Shown: positions 34,432-46,442 of the stretch, in pieces
How the letters are laid out: every line of letters begins with the position of its first letter
Position numbering within the stretch: position 1 is the stretch's first letter
NCBI RefSeq assembly: GCF_027744825.2
Contig: NC_071336.1
Span: forward strand, 24,243,501-24,307,500
DNA length: 64,000 nucleotides
Direction of reading: 5' to 3'
Source of the DNA: Synchiropus splendidus
Taxonomy: Eukaryota; Chordata; Actinopteri; Syngnathiformes; Callionymidae
Notes under the pieces: model-generated
Told to the model about the DNA's origin: nothing
Seen by the model: the letters and a program-made list of their open reading frames with translations, nothing else
Database searches by the model: none
Position numbers and translations under genes: made by a program

Positions 34432-34462
34432 GTTGATGTTCTGTCTGATGCAGAACATCAAC
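34432..34462. repeat. Perfect 12-bp hairpin with 7-base loop
   Basis: GTTGATGTTCTG and CAGAACATCAAC are exact inverted copies around TCTGATG. It is not preceded or followed by U-tracts suggesting a terminator. It may be a piece of a decayed mobile element. Confidence 0.7.
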
Positions 34463-34703
34463 GGGTTGCACTCCACTTCTGATGCTCACCTGAAGCAGCA
34501 CCTTTGGTTCCAGGTCTTTGTGGGGGCGCTGTTGCGCACTCAAGCTGATTGATTTCACTTCGTTCTTTTGTGTCACAAAGATATGTGTGAGATTGTTGCA
34601 TCCAAGAATAAACTGCGACTCCATATGCTTGACCCAAGGACATTGTTTAAAACTCACACAAACTAAAGAAAAATCTGCTGCAGATATGGTTTGTCCGCTG
34701 AAA

Positions 34704-34720
34704 CCCCCCCCCCCCCCCCC
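34704..34720. repeat. C17 homopolymer
   Basis: Seventeen consecutive cytosines. The complementary G17 can fold as a G-quadruplex. Such runs are also prone to sequencing length errors. Confidence 0.9.
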
Positions 34721-35776
34721 TCACGTGTCAACATGTCATATTGCTACGCTGCTGTCTGAATAGTGCTGACAATGTCCCAACTGGTCTCCTTCTCTTGATC
34801 AGTAGTCGCACACCTCCGTACACGAGCATCACATTTGCGAGGCTTTCAGTGAAGTGCTTTTCTTCGCACAAACAGCAGATTCTCAACTCCTCTTGGTCCA
34901 GGAAATGGTACTTTCTAGCCAGTGTGTGACTCAAACTCCCGTGGACGGAGCTACAATAGTAATTGGTGCAGGCTTGGGATTGCAGCTGTAAGTCATTTCT
35001 TGCAGGAGATTTGCAGTAAAGTTTAATTGACTGGATATCGGTCCAGTTCTTGTCCTTGTCACCGTGCTGCGCCCTGGTTTACGTCGGCTTGTGCTTACAG
35101 AGCAACTCTGCCAGAGTTACATGATAATTAAAATGTGCGTTTCCACTCCTAACCTTGTCATGGTCAAATCTGTGGAGGTAAGCGGGAAGCGTCCGGTGGG
35201 GATATGTGGCGGGTCATTTTAGCAGACAAGGCAGAAGTGGAAATCTCTGCTCGAGGGACTCAGCTGCACTGAGAGCCTGGGATTGGACGCACGCTCCGGT
35301 CAAGGTGAACAGCCTCCACTCAAATGCCACTCCGACTGTCCCACTGCTCGGTGAAGTTAATGGAGCCGGTAAGCGACTGCTGGGCCTGACCACGCATTCC
35401 CCTTCAAATAAGCGCGGTGACCCTTGAGGAAGAAGTTGCAGTTCGGGTCACAGCTGAGCGTGTTCGAGGGCTGCAGCCCGACGGCGAGCGATGGCTTTCA
35501 AATCTCTCACTTGAGAATGTGTCAAGAGCTGATAGAGAGAAAAATCTAAACCCGTCGCTGTCCAGCCTTTTCACCTTCTTCTGGGAGGAAAACCTTTTAC
35601 CTGCTGGTTTTGATGGATGACGTGGGCTGAGGAGAGAAAACAGATGGACACAACTGCGTGTAAATTTTAGTGTGGAGTGGAGAATGTGTTGCCTTATTTG
35701 GATTTAAATAACTAAAGAGGCTCTCACATGGGTTGTGCCGAAAAACATCCGGTCAATTGTGGAATGTCGGAATCTG

Positions 35777-35790
35777 GCACTAGAGGGCGT
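35777..35790 (+). promoter_or_regulatory. CTCF-like motif (candidate)
   Basis: GCACTAGAGGGCGT fits the CTCF core CCASYAGRKGGCRS except at the first and last positions. Motif evidence only. Confidence 0.35.
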
Positions 35791-36560
35791 GAGTCCAAGC
35801 GCATAAACAAGGAGGAACCTGTAGGTGACCGCCATGATGTTCCAGTTTAATAAGGCGCTACAGATGCGTGACAACACATGGAAAAAAGAAGCATCGAGAT
35901 GTTCACTTCAAGGTTACGTTTGAATCCCCTGCTGTGCGCTTCGTGAGCAGTGATACTGACGTCCATGGGAGGTGGTCCACTTTTTTACTCTCATGAGGGC
36001 CTCATAAAACGGAGCAGATTTTGCTCCCAGGCGTTAAGCTTTACTCATTCTCTGTAACCATGGTTCTTCATCAATGTTCTCAGTAACGTCGACTTTGTGA
36101 AGGTTGCATATTGTTGTAGTCTTGTGTAGCCACTGTCACAAAGGAGCAATGGAAGTTCTGATCCTCGGGGTGAGGAATCCATCTGCCACTGCTCCTCATG
36201 ATGCTGTGGTCCTCTGCTCCATCACCTCCTTCCCAGTCCAAAGAGGGAGAGCGGTCCTTCCTCGGCTTGACCCCCTGAAGAAGTGGCAGAGTGGTAGAAC
36301 ATCTGCAGGAGTGTACTTCCCATGTTCATGTTCTCCACCTTCCCTGCAAACAGCGGTGTGGACTACAGTATTTCTTTATTTAGGTCTGGTTTAAAGGATG
36401 GGTATAGCCTCAGATGGCTCTGTCCGGAGTTGAACCTGAAGTCAGACGTGCACGTGATGAATGCAGGCCACCATGCTGTTGCCTACCTCCATGACCGTAC
36501 TGACCAGTACTATTTAACTGTTGGGCATAAATTAATCTTCAGAGCATTTGCAGAAATGAT

Positions 36561-36570
36561 CAACTCATGA
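36561..36570. repeat. Target-site duplication, left (CAACTCATGA)
   Basis: Repeated exactly at 37588-37597. The core 8 bases ACTCATGA are the likely hAT duplication, with two extra matching bases. Confidence 0.75.
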
Positions 36571-36690
36571 GTCGGGATGCACCAAAGGTTTGACCACTGA
36601 AACTTGTCAAAAAAACAAAAAAAGTGTGTTTTTGGTTCTCAACCGAATGACTTTAACCACCGAAACCACAGCCAAAATCAGATTTGACAG

Positions 36691-37156
<466 letters not shown>

Positions 37157-37587
37157 GTTCTGATCCTCATCTGTGCTTTTCTTGTTCTGTGGAAATAGTG
37201 GATCCAGACCTGGTTGTTTGCTTTGCCTAGAGTTCACATATGTGCCACGGCAACTTTGTTTTGAACGAAACTAATATGTAAATAAGCACATGACTTAAAT
37301 GCACTTTGTGATTTTATGACAGATAATGTTTAATTTCTACAAACTTTGGCCAGTCACTCATGAGTGGGTTAAAGTTTTTCATTTAATTTTATATTGGATA
37401 TTATTAAAAGTCAGTACTACTTAAATATTTTCTTAACTCTTTTATGGATTTTTTCCTTTATCATATTTCATTTGATTTATACGCATTGATTTTTGTGAGT
37501 TAAGCACACAGTAATAGCCATAAATGGAAATCATTAGCTTTACAGTTCTACGGATGTTTCGGTTTTGATTTTGATTTCGGTGCATAG

Positions 37588-37597
37588 CAACTCATGA
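37588..37597. repeat. Target-site duplication, right (CAACTCATGA)
   Basis: Exact copy of 36561-36570. Confidence 0.75.
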
Positions 37598-39104
37598 CTG
37601 AAAGTGATAAATGAATTTCACTTTGACATCATGAATCTTCATTGAAACGGAGGGTAACAAAGTTTGCCTGCGCGCTTTATGGAAGGATATTAATGTTGAC
37701 ATCTGTCCCACTGACATCTTCATGCCTCTAAATTCAATCAGGTGAATTCATACGGTGCAGGGGACATTATTGTGGTTCAGATTTCTGCATCATTCAAAGT
37801 TTGTTTCATTGTTGTTAGAAAGTTTAGCTGGTCTGAGCACGACAGTTCTCAGAAAACTTCCACAAATCTCACTGTTTTCACTCGCAATCTGAGATAACTG
37901 TAGCCACCGATACTTTTATTTTCCTGGAGATTGGCCTCCCAAATGTTCTGCCAGAGCCATTCACTCTCCCATCTGTATCAGTCAGCACCACCTCCGCAGT
38001 CATCCATCAGTTAATCAGTCCCGGAGACTCACTGACTGCAAAGGTTAGCTGCCTTCAATCAAACCTGCTGCTGCATCATTTTCGCTCACGTCTGACACAT
38101 GCCATTTGACCGGACCAAACCTGAAAGACAATGTCAGATTCAGTCTGTCATCGAATGCCTTTATCGAGTCGGAAAATACGGCTCTGACTACTTGTCGATG
38201 TCGGGAGAGGGAGGCGGACCGGGCGCTGTTAAAACGGTCGTGACTCATTTTACAGTATGGAGAGTCTTTCCATCCGTCCATCGATCTGTCTCTCTGTCTA
38301 AGAAGCAAAAGTGTCTGATGGCTGGTGAGTAAAGCTGTGAGTCATCACCCAATGAGTCAGAGCTGGGATTTAACTTGCATATGTTTATCACACATCTCGA
38401 TTAATATATGTATATGACTACAATCTGTGGTATGAAAAGAAGTGCTGCTTGAAGGTAAAATTTTGTTGCTTTATGTGCTGTATGAGTCAAATCAACTTTG
38501 ACTCCTTGTTTGATTTGCTCATCTGATTGGATGCTGACAGATTTTGGATGAAATCAGGTCGATCATAACAGTGATATAGACTGATGGATGCCTGCGATTG
38601 CCAGACGATGAAGGTTAGCCGTCGTCTACCCATCTGTAAACCAGGAACGACTCCAACTGGCTCTGTTGAAATATAATGGTGGGGTATAAAACCTGACTGC
38701 TGTTGTAGATCACGGCTTATCGAGGTGATTTTGCTTACTCAGCATCTCTCGCTGACTTATCTGTCTCTCAGGCTCCCGATTAAAACTGTCGGGGCGATAT
38801 GTCACTTTCAGGGTCATTCAGGAAATACACTTCTAGTCATGACTTGGCCCGTTTGTTTGTCGTGACTCGGTGCAGTTCGATCTTTGTGTCTTCTAGGACT
38901 GGGAAGTCATGCAGCAAGGAAAATAAATGAATAAATAAACTTTTTTCTCAGGGGGCGAGAGTGTGTGCGGATGTGTGGGACTATATCAAGTATTATCTAA
39001 ATTTCAAAGAATATTTTGTAATATTATTAATATATTTAACTATAGTTATGAATGACTTTATTGACATAATAGGTAAACAATAAATATCAGTACAAATATG
39101 ACCA
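37598..39104. other. Unique non-coding DNA, no gene seen
   Basis: No gene is seen. The block 38060-38300 is repeat-free with balanced composition and few CpG losses, and may be conserved DNA. An (AATA)n run lies near 38925-38938. Confidence 0.4.
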
Positions 39105-39879
39105 TGCACGACTTGACCTGAGTCCTGAGTGTTCTTCCTGGAATAGTGTCCTGGTTTTGCTTTTTTCCCCTCTGTTCCTTTGGCACACGGCTGGAGCCGA
39201 TTAACCTGATGACTTGACTTCAAAAACACCTGGGCTCCAGCAACGTGTGCCAGACTGTTATATTATATTCCCATGGTTTGTTCCCAGTGTTGTTCTTCGT
39301 TTTCCACGTTCCCAGTGATGTGTCCACTCGCTCCTGTGCTTTTTGGACTTCTCGTTTCCCTTGGTAACTAGCTGGTTCTTGTGTCTCTCCCTCTCTGTTC
39401 AGCTTCTTGTTTTGTGTGCTAGCTAGCTCATTTAACTCCCGGTTCTCATTGTTTCGGCCTCTCATGCTAGCTAGCTGGTTCTCGTGTCTCTCCCTGTGTT
39501 CGGCTTTTAGTTCTGTTTGCTAGCTAGTTCATTTAACTCTTGTGTCTCTCTCCGTGTTTTCGGTCTCTTGCTCTGTCTGTTACCTTGATTTACTTTGTCT
39601 TATACTTTGGTGCCTGAAGTTAGTGTTTTGTTTTCTTCCTGTTTTTTCCGTGTGCTCCCTGTTTTCTTTTGTAGTTTATTCTTGGTTTCATTTGTGAATT
39701 AAGTTAGTTGTTTTCTCCCGGTTCGGTGACGCTTTCAGTTGTTTTCTTGTTTGTTTATTTATTAAATATTATTTATAATTCCCTCCTGCCTCCTGTGCCT
39801 ATAACCACTCGCACTTGGGTCCTACACCACGTCCCCTATACGTGGCTTTAGCTCCCTTGTCCCTTCGTACATCGTGACA
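39105..39879 (+). mobile_element. LTR-like TG...CA element, copy 1
   Basis: The right end is ATCGTGACA. Before it come ATTTATTAAATATT (polyadenylation-like), CCTCCTGCCTCCTGTGCC and CGCACTTGGGTCC. That order resembles the R-U5 end of a fish LTR. The left part (GGCACACGGCTGGAGCC; CTCCAGCAACGTGTGCCAGA at 39235-39254) is the complement of the right part of copy 2, so the two lie in opposite orientation. The middle has a diverged ~110-bp tandem unit with GCTAGCTAG...TTCATTTAACTC. The left boundary is uncertain. No internal retroviral genes are present, so I read it as a solo LTR. Confidence 0.5.
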
Positions 39880-40871
39880 GTCTTTGAGGTGCAAGTCACT
39901 TCGGGAGCACTACTTAAATTATCAAAGGGATATTTGGTCTGCTTTTGAGCTTCCTGACCACTGACATGGCACTTGGATTGAACAACTGAATGAATTATAT
40001 AAAGTTTGATAAAATTAAACTGTCTATGAAACTGCCAATGTGTTGGAATGGCATAGATTTATCCTCTAAAATATCAGAAAAGTCACCGTCTGTCTTGTTA
40101 TTCTGCCACCTAAATCCAGCTTCGCCTCCTGAGGTGCCGACCCGCGGCCACCGCCGGCCCCCTCACCTCCCACTATGAGGTCTGGCTTCATGTGAAATTG
40201 ACGCCGCTCACCTCGGGCCCGACTTCTCCTCGTAATGGCAGCCCATAATTGAATCAGTTGGGTACCCGGTGAATTCCTGTACATGCAGCCTCCTCTGGGT
40301 GCATCTCCAGCTGTGCTTATCATGTTCCCCTCCCTGTGGCAAAGCACTTCCTCTCCAGTGTTATTCTCTTTAATAGCTCTGCCTGGCGCGCCCCCGTCGT
40401 CACGACCCGGCTGCCGAGGAAATCCGTTTTCCCCAACACTCATTTAGAAAACTTCTAGCCGCCCGATTGAGCCAGTTTCTCCATCTCCTTTTCCCCAAAC
40501 CCCTATTCAAAAGTTCTAACGAGGAGGCCTTCCTCTTGTTAATGTCCGTCTTCCTCCCCTCGCTGGTAATTACCGCCGTCTGGTCATGACTCTGCGAGCG
40601 TGTCTCACTGTCCACTGACTCGCCAGCGCTCAGCCACTCGTCCCCTGGGGACACACTTGGCTTCCACTCTCACAACTTTCTCAAACAAACACAAGTAAAT
40701 TGCCTGCAGAGATGCCACGCTGGGAAACACAGCCGGTGCCAGGGTCGACCCAGCTTCTCATATGCTGTGATTTTAGTGCTTTATCATAAATGATTCCATT
40801 GTCATCGGCAGTGGAGCGGATTAAGACAATTATCTACCAAGTTCTTATGGAAAGCATGGAGTATGTGAAAT
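39880..40871. other. Non-coding DNA with a GC-rich block
   Basis: No gene is seen. The part 40120-40660 is GC-rich with CGGCC and GCGCC words and a 125-codon open minus frame lacking any domain. It includes GCCCATAATTGAATCAG and could be regulatory. Confidence 0.4.
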
Positions 40872-40888
40872 CAGTGGTTCCCAACTGA
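40872..40888. mobile_element. hAT terminus-like word (CAGTGGTTCCCAACTGA)
   Basis: CAGTGGTTCCCAAC is the classic terminal repeat of Charlie-type hAT elements. The other end was not found, so only one end of a decayed copy can be proposed. Confidence 0.35.
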
Positions 40889-42005
40889 TCTGGTTTTGGA
40901 GCGCACCTGCTCCAATAAACCACACACTCTGACCTAAATGTACATTAAAAAAAGAGTGGCACTCACTCAAATTTCATTGGATTTATTGAGAATGTTGGAC
41001 TCTAACTTGTTTTGTCTTACGCCACAGATTGCTAAGAATCTGCGCTGGCACTGAGTCATTGCATTGTCAAGCATTGTGATGCTTGATTCTGCAATTGTAT
41101 CAGTGTTTTTTGGGAAATATCCCAATATGTGATTGTGTGATATTCTCTTCACATCAATATTATGATAATACTTGTATATGCTGCTACATTTGTGACGTGT
41201 TAAATACTAACCTGAGCTATCTTGTTGAGAATGGAAGCTGAACGTTCCTTTGTTAGACTCTCAAATTTAACTGATAGTCTAACTGCATACATAACAACAA
41301 CATGCATACATAATATTTAACCCCATTAACTGATTCTCCCCCCTAAAAATGATGGTTCTTGTAAACAAATACTACAATGTAGCAATGGAATGTATCGTAT
41401 CACCACTGCTGTATCGGGATTCTTATCATATTGCAAGATGGTCACCAATCCACAGCTTTTGAATTTGAAAGCTGGTGATAGTTCACCCGTCTTGGATTCT
41501 TGAGTACAAGCGAGGCACATTAAATTCTGAATTGACCATAAATTATTAATGCAACAGATTAAAGAGCCATTCAACTGAGGTAGTGGATCGTCTGTGCTAC
41601 AACTGTCAGAACAACAGCAAAAACTGGAATGCAGCTTCAAGTTCACTTGAACATGTGCATGGGTGTTGTGCTGGTTGGAGAGAAGATAAATGTCATTTTT
41701 TTTCTGTCCGTTGTTTTTGGATTTTCAATTTTCATCGTCTATTTCTTTTAGTAGTAAACATTTTACTGCATGTAGACATTTCAAATATACTTTTTTTTTC
41801 TACTATGGGTTTTTGACTCTTAAATATGAGTTTAAATGGAAAAAGAAACAACACACATGAAATTTTCAACTTTATAACATGGTAATAACTAAAAATGACA
41901 TGAATAAATGAATCTGGGCTTCAATAATTACTACACGATGATAGAATTTTTCTCTTGGACTGCTACGTTTCAGTTTTTGTACTTTTTTTTTCTGGGTAGA
42001 ACCAG
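40889..42005. other. AT-rich unique DNA, no gene seen
   Basis: No gene or bounded repeat is seen. T-rich runs lie at about 41696-41704, 41790-41800 and 41983-41992. Confidence 0.45.
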
Positions 42006-42060
42006 TAGCCTAGTGGTCTTCTTACGCTTGCTCACAGTTGCAGCATGGTTGAAGTCGAAC
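42006..42060 (+). repeat. Possible tRNA-derived SINE head
   Basis: TAGCCTAGTGG (42006-42016) resembles an RNA polymerase III A box. TGGTTGAAGTCGAAC (42046-42060) loosely resembles a B box at the usual spacing. The cloverleaf is not intact and no SINE tail is recognised, so this is weak. Confidence 0.3.
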
Positions 42061-42131
42061 AACACTCCCAAACGAGACCAGGAACGTCAGTTAAGGGGTC
42101 CCACAGGGGCCACCTCTTGTGGACCAAAAGT

Positions 42132-42139
42132 CTAGGTGA
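42132..42139. repeat. 8-bp target-site duplication, left (CTAGGTGA)
   Basis: Matches 42358-42365 (GTAGGTGA) at seven of eight bases. Confidence 0.7.
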
Positions 42140-42357
42140 CATGTCAAACCAGTCCTCCGAGGGCCGCAGTGGGTGCTGGTTTTTGTTCCAACCCATCCAG
42201 AGGACACCTTTTCACCAATCACTTGTCCCAAAACTGAAGTCAGTTTGGTGCTGCTTGTTACAACTGACACCTGATTGGTGAAGCTACATGTGTTAGCTGG
42301 GTTGGAACAAAAGCTACACACTCTGCGGACCTTTTGTGGTACAGATTGACACCCCTG
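42140..42357. mobile_element. 218-bp hAT-type MITE
   Basis: The left end reads CATGTCAAACCAGTCC, then GGCCGCAGTGGGTGCTGG and TTTTTGTTCCAACCCA. The right end read inward is CAGGGGTGTCAATCTG, then GTCCGCAGAGTGTGTAGC and TTTTGTTCCAACCCA. The inverted repeats extend about 56-60 bp, the left one having lost the GGGG of the terminus. Flanking 8-bp duplications agree at 7 of 8. There is no coding capacity. Terminus and duplication length fit hAT. Confidence 0.75.
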
Positions 42358-42365
42358 GTAGGTGA
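42358..42365. repeat. 8-bp target-site duplication, right (GTAGGTGA)
   Basis: Seven of eight bases match 42132-42139. Confidence 0.7.
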
Positions 42366-45300
42366 AGTAAGAGCTCCAAGTAGAACCTCTCCAGTGTTGG
42401 AGGTCACTGGAGAGAGGGAGGTCTGGTTGTCTTTTCTTCAATTTCTGCCCCTGCGACCTGACCCTCGGGTGAAAAAGGATGGATGGAGGCATAGAAATCA
42501 AGATGCCTCTGTCTTTCAGTTGGTCAAATAATGTTATGAGGTGAGTTTTTCAATTGCACTGTGAGCACACACTATAGATGCCCTCCAGAGAGCCGACGTC
42601 TCTGCAGGCGAAGTCCTCAGCAAACCCTCAGTTCCAGGGTGAGAATGTATGAGGTCAGTCTCTAAGGGTCTGTAAAAGCCAGTGTTTTATTGTTGAGATG
42701 TAAATAAAGTTTCATAGATCCACCACTGCAAAGCCGTTGGACAGGAAGAGGAATGAGTTTACATTTCTAAAGAGCACACTCACTCTGTTTTGTCACAGTG
42801 CGTGCCAGACACTGACGCTTGATGCTGCCCTGGCCTCAGATTCTTCTTCCGTGAACCTGTAAATCTTTATAAAAAAGGGGCAATACTGCCATTATTTTAT
42901 AGGAGCCCTTACCTCCTGCAAAAGAAGGCACGATCAGACAGATAAGCAGGAGTTCTGGGTGGAGAAGCAAGATGGGGGACCACACAGGGTGACACACATG
43001 CCAGAGGAGTGTATATTTATTGCTCTTCCTGACAACCCTGAGTCCTTTTAGGGGGGATACTTACCCTTATCTCTCTGACAAGACTTCATGTGGTAACAGA
43101 GACAGAGCAAAGCGTGATGGGAGAAAGTGAGGTGAACGTGTGAAGAGTTCTGATTCCCGAGAGTAACCGCATTTGTTGCTGACCAAAGGTATTGTGGCCA
43201 CATGACAATAAAAGGATCTTTGTGTGAGTCCAGGCTTTGCACTGCTGCCCCTGCGACCCATACTTTTATATACTATTAACATAGTTTTTAAACAGCAGTG
43301 TGAGTCACAGCACTGCTTGTGCACTGGCTTTGCTAGAGTGACGTTTTGTGTCGGCCAGAGCGCCCTCTGTTGATAAAAATCGGCAAAGCTCGATCCTCAG
43401 GCAGCGTTCCGTGGACTCGTGCGGGCCAAGGCTTTGTCACCTCAGTTGAACTTAATGACTTGCCTATAGAAAGTATTTCAGGATTTATTTACATAGTTTC
43501 AATCCTGATAAAAGTTTGGCATTGCAAGCTTTGCTTTTTAAAATGTATGTCACAATTTGACAGATGACTTGATGATGACTCAGTTTTGCTGTTAAAGTTC
43601 TGATGAGTGAGGCAAATATAGAGACATTTGAATGTGTTTTCAGTGTGCATGCCATTGTAAAGCATATGAATCAGGTCTCTCCGTCTCAACAAAGAACCAA
43701 TACCTCCAGTTCTTTTTCACCAAACTTGTAAGAAAGTGTTGAAGACGAGGACAGGGAGGAGGAATTATGCATCAGGTGCTGACAGGGAATAATTCAGGGA
43801 AGGCAAGTGGAAGTTCCTTGAGTTACAGCTGCAAGCTTCGGAGCCATTCAGTGAAGTGCTTCAAACCTTCCTGGTTTTGCTCACAGAGTCTGCTGCACAA
43901 GTCAATGCAGCATTACACCTATTCGCCGGCGAATAACTTGTTGCTCGCAATCTATAGATTAAGAAGGTCATTTCAGTCCTTCCAAGCATGGTGTTCTTTT
44001 GCCTGAAGGCCTTTCCATCTGCAACTCCCACACATGGTCGAGCGCTTCGTCATGAGAACTAGTCAGAGTGTGAGCAGTCCTTAATGTCAGGGGTGAGCAT
44101 GCATAACAGCGCCGGCATTTTCATAATCAGCCATTTCCCTGTCGCTCTGAAGCTCGGCCTTCCTGAGCGGCCGGCTCACCAGTGTTGCGTTCCATAAGAG
44201 CGACTGGTTGTTCAGCACTATTGAGCGCATTACTGCACTCTGCATAGAATCTCACCTCACGTCCGTCAGCACTGCCGTTCGACCCAATTTCACAGCTGTT
44301 TGGATCAGATTGAAGTCAGGAGGCTCTGGTTTACCCCCTGAGCTGGGGCAGAGTGAGAGGGGATGGATTGAGGAAAAGGAGGAGAAATGAAAACTGTTGT
44401 TTAACACCAGAGAAAAATACTGTCCTATCTTTGCCTGCTTTGTTTTGTTGAGATCCCTGCACAATTGCAGCGAAGTAACTGGATCAGGAAAGACTCATGA
44501 GAGAAGTCTGAGGCTTCAAAAAGCATCTGATAAAGTGAATGAGATTGAGATCAGCAGCCAATGGACCTTGAATTTCCATGCCTCATTCTGGGTTTTAGAT
44601 GTGAGATGTTAGATGGTGAGGGAATGATACAGACAGCCACCGAACTGTCAAGCTCACCACCAAAACCAGGCTCACCCATATATACAGGAGCAAATCTGCA
44701 CCTGAAGAAGAGCCACTAGCATCATCAACCACATGATTTTCCGATAGTGGCCGTGTTCTCATCTTAAAAAAAAAAAAAACATTTAATATTAAGATCTGAG
44801 AAAGTTAACTTAGCCTCAACTGTCAACTGCAGTGCATTATGGGACTGAACACCAAAACGATGGAGGTGTGGTGAAAACATGATGCTTAGAGGAACCTGTT
44901 TTTGCAATACATTCATGCTTTGGCTGCACATGGGCTAAAGGTGAAATAAATAAATCCACAATATTGTTTTTTTCCTTGTGAGGACTTCCATTTGGAAGGA
45001 GATGATTGGTTGGTCAAGTCATGGAGGTTATACAGTTCCACTCCATCTTGAGAATATCAGAGATGGCTGCTGTCACAGGAAATTAGAATCAGATTTTTGA
45101 AATGATTTGTGCCCTCAGACACTGCAGTGAGGGAAGTGTCAAACATCGCTCTTGCTGTCTCTTTGTGTTCCATCAGAGCCTCCATAATCCATGAAGTCCT
45201 CTAATCCCACCAGAGTGGCCACACTATTTTATCAGCCCCCCCCAAGGGAAGCAGCCCATTCACTCGACCAGACTGTGATTTAATTGTGGAGTTCAGGATG

Positions 45301-46434
45301 ACTAGCTTTCACCTTCAGCTTCCACCAAGCTCAGCTCCAAACTCATTATTCCATGTTGAGCGGGAAGACAGAGCCGAGCGCTGGCTGGGATTCACTCTTC
45401 TATTTTCTTGAATATTAATGCGACGGTTCACTCCCAAACTTGGGCATCGAGGAAAATCCGTTGAAGCTAAAAAGGCAGCGGCGGAGTGATTCATAAACCG
45501 GGAGGGAACACAACTGGATGCGGCTCATGAGTGGCTCAGTGAGAAGTTCAGATATGAAAATACACAGCGTTTTACATCTTAATGGGATGTGGAGCTACTG
45601 TTCACAGCTTCCATCCTGGTCGTTTACTCTTTACCGTCTGAAAACGCTGCGCCCTCCAAACTGGAGACATAATCTAATGAGCTGGAAGAGAAGGGAATTA
45701 GTTTGAGCTCAACTTTCAGCCTCTCAGGAATGGTCGTACAGTACCTTTGTACCTTGGCTTTTCACATTACACAAATGAGCGTCACGTAAAAAAATGGGCT
45801 GCAAAGTTAAGGTTGGTCGATTCAAAGATGTTGCTGGGGGATATACTTTATTCACTCATATAAGTGGACTACTGTGGAGGACTTAAGGGCTTGAAAATGT
45901 GAGCATGAACGTTACACTCAAGTTGCAGATACATGCAGGTGAGGTAGATGTGTTCAGCATTTTACATAAGGCTGTCACACATTTTGTATCTCCTCAAAAT
46001 GTAACTTAAAGGACGATGGTACAACACAACACAAGAGCGGCTGTTAATACATTCTTCGTGCAAACATTTGTTCACTCCAACAACCAAACAGATACTGTCA
46101 AGAACAGTCTTTAGCGTAACCTCATAGGCACTGAGGAGGCTGAACAACATGCCAAAATCATGCCATAGTAAACATTATAGGCAGCTCTTGTGTTGACTAA
46201 ATCCTCCTTTATGTTACATTAAGAGCAGATGCAAAATGTGTTAATAGCAAGATGACATATTTTGACAATACGTTGAGATTAGATCAATACTGATGGACAA
46301 TAAACAAGGGCAGTCCATCCTTCCAAACCTGCAATTCATGCTGCGACGCCTGAAAAGCAGAACATATTGATCAACACTGAATTCTAAACTCGCACCATGA
46401 GTGTGAAGCACATTTGTCCGGGTGACCTTTTATC
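42366..46434. other. Mostly unique DNA, no gene seen
   Basis: No supported gene is present. It includes a CTCF-like motif (43359-43372) and a poly-A run near 44767-44780. A repeat-free block at 45370-45720 has TTGAATATTAATGCGACGG and TCTAATGAGCTGG, so it is a conserved-element candidate. CAGTACC...GTACCTTGGCTTTTC near 45738-45762 may be a scrap of the mariner-like family. Confidence 0.4.
43359..43372 (-). promoter_or_regulatory. CTCF-like motif (candidate)
   Basis: On the minus strand this reads CAACAGAGGGCGCT. It matches the CTCF core CCASYAGRKGGCRS at most positions, the mismatch falling at the 5' edge. Confidence 0.35.
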
Positions 46435-46442
46435 ATGTAAAA
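46435..46442. repeat. 8-bp target-site duplication, left (ATGTAAAA)
   Basis: Exact match to 47177-47184. Confidence 0.85.

Larger units (their letters stand above)
34463..36560. other. Unique non-coding DNA, no gene seen
   Basis: It contains a 17-base C homopolymer (34704-34720) and a CTCF-like motif (35777-35790). The segment 35160-35640 is GC-richer with open frames on the plus strand but no domain. No bounded repeat was found. Confidence 0.45.
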
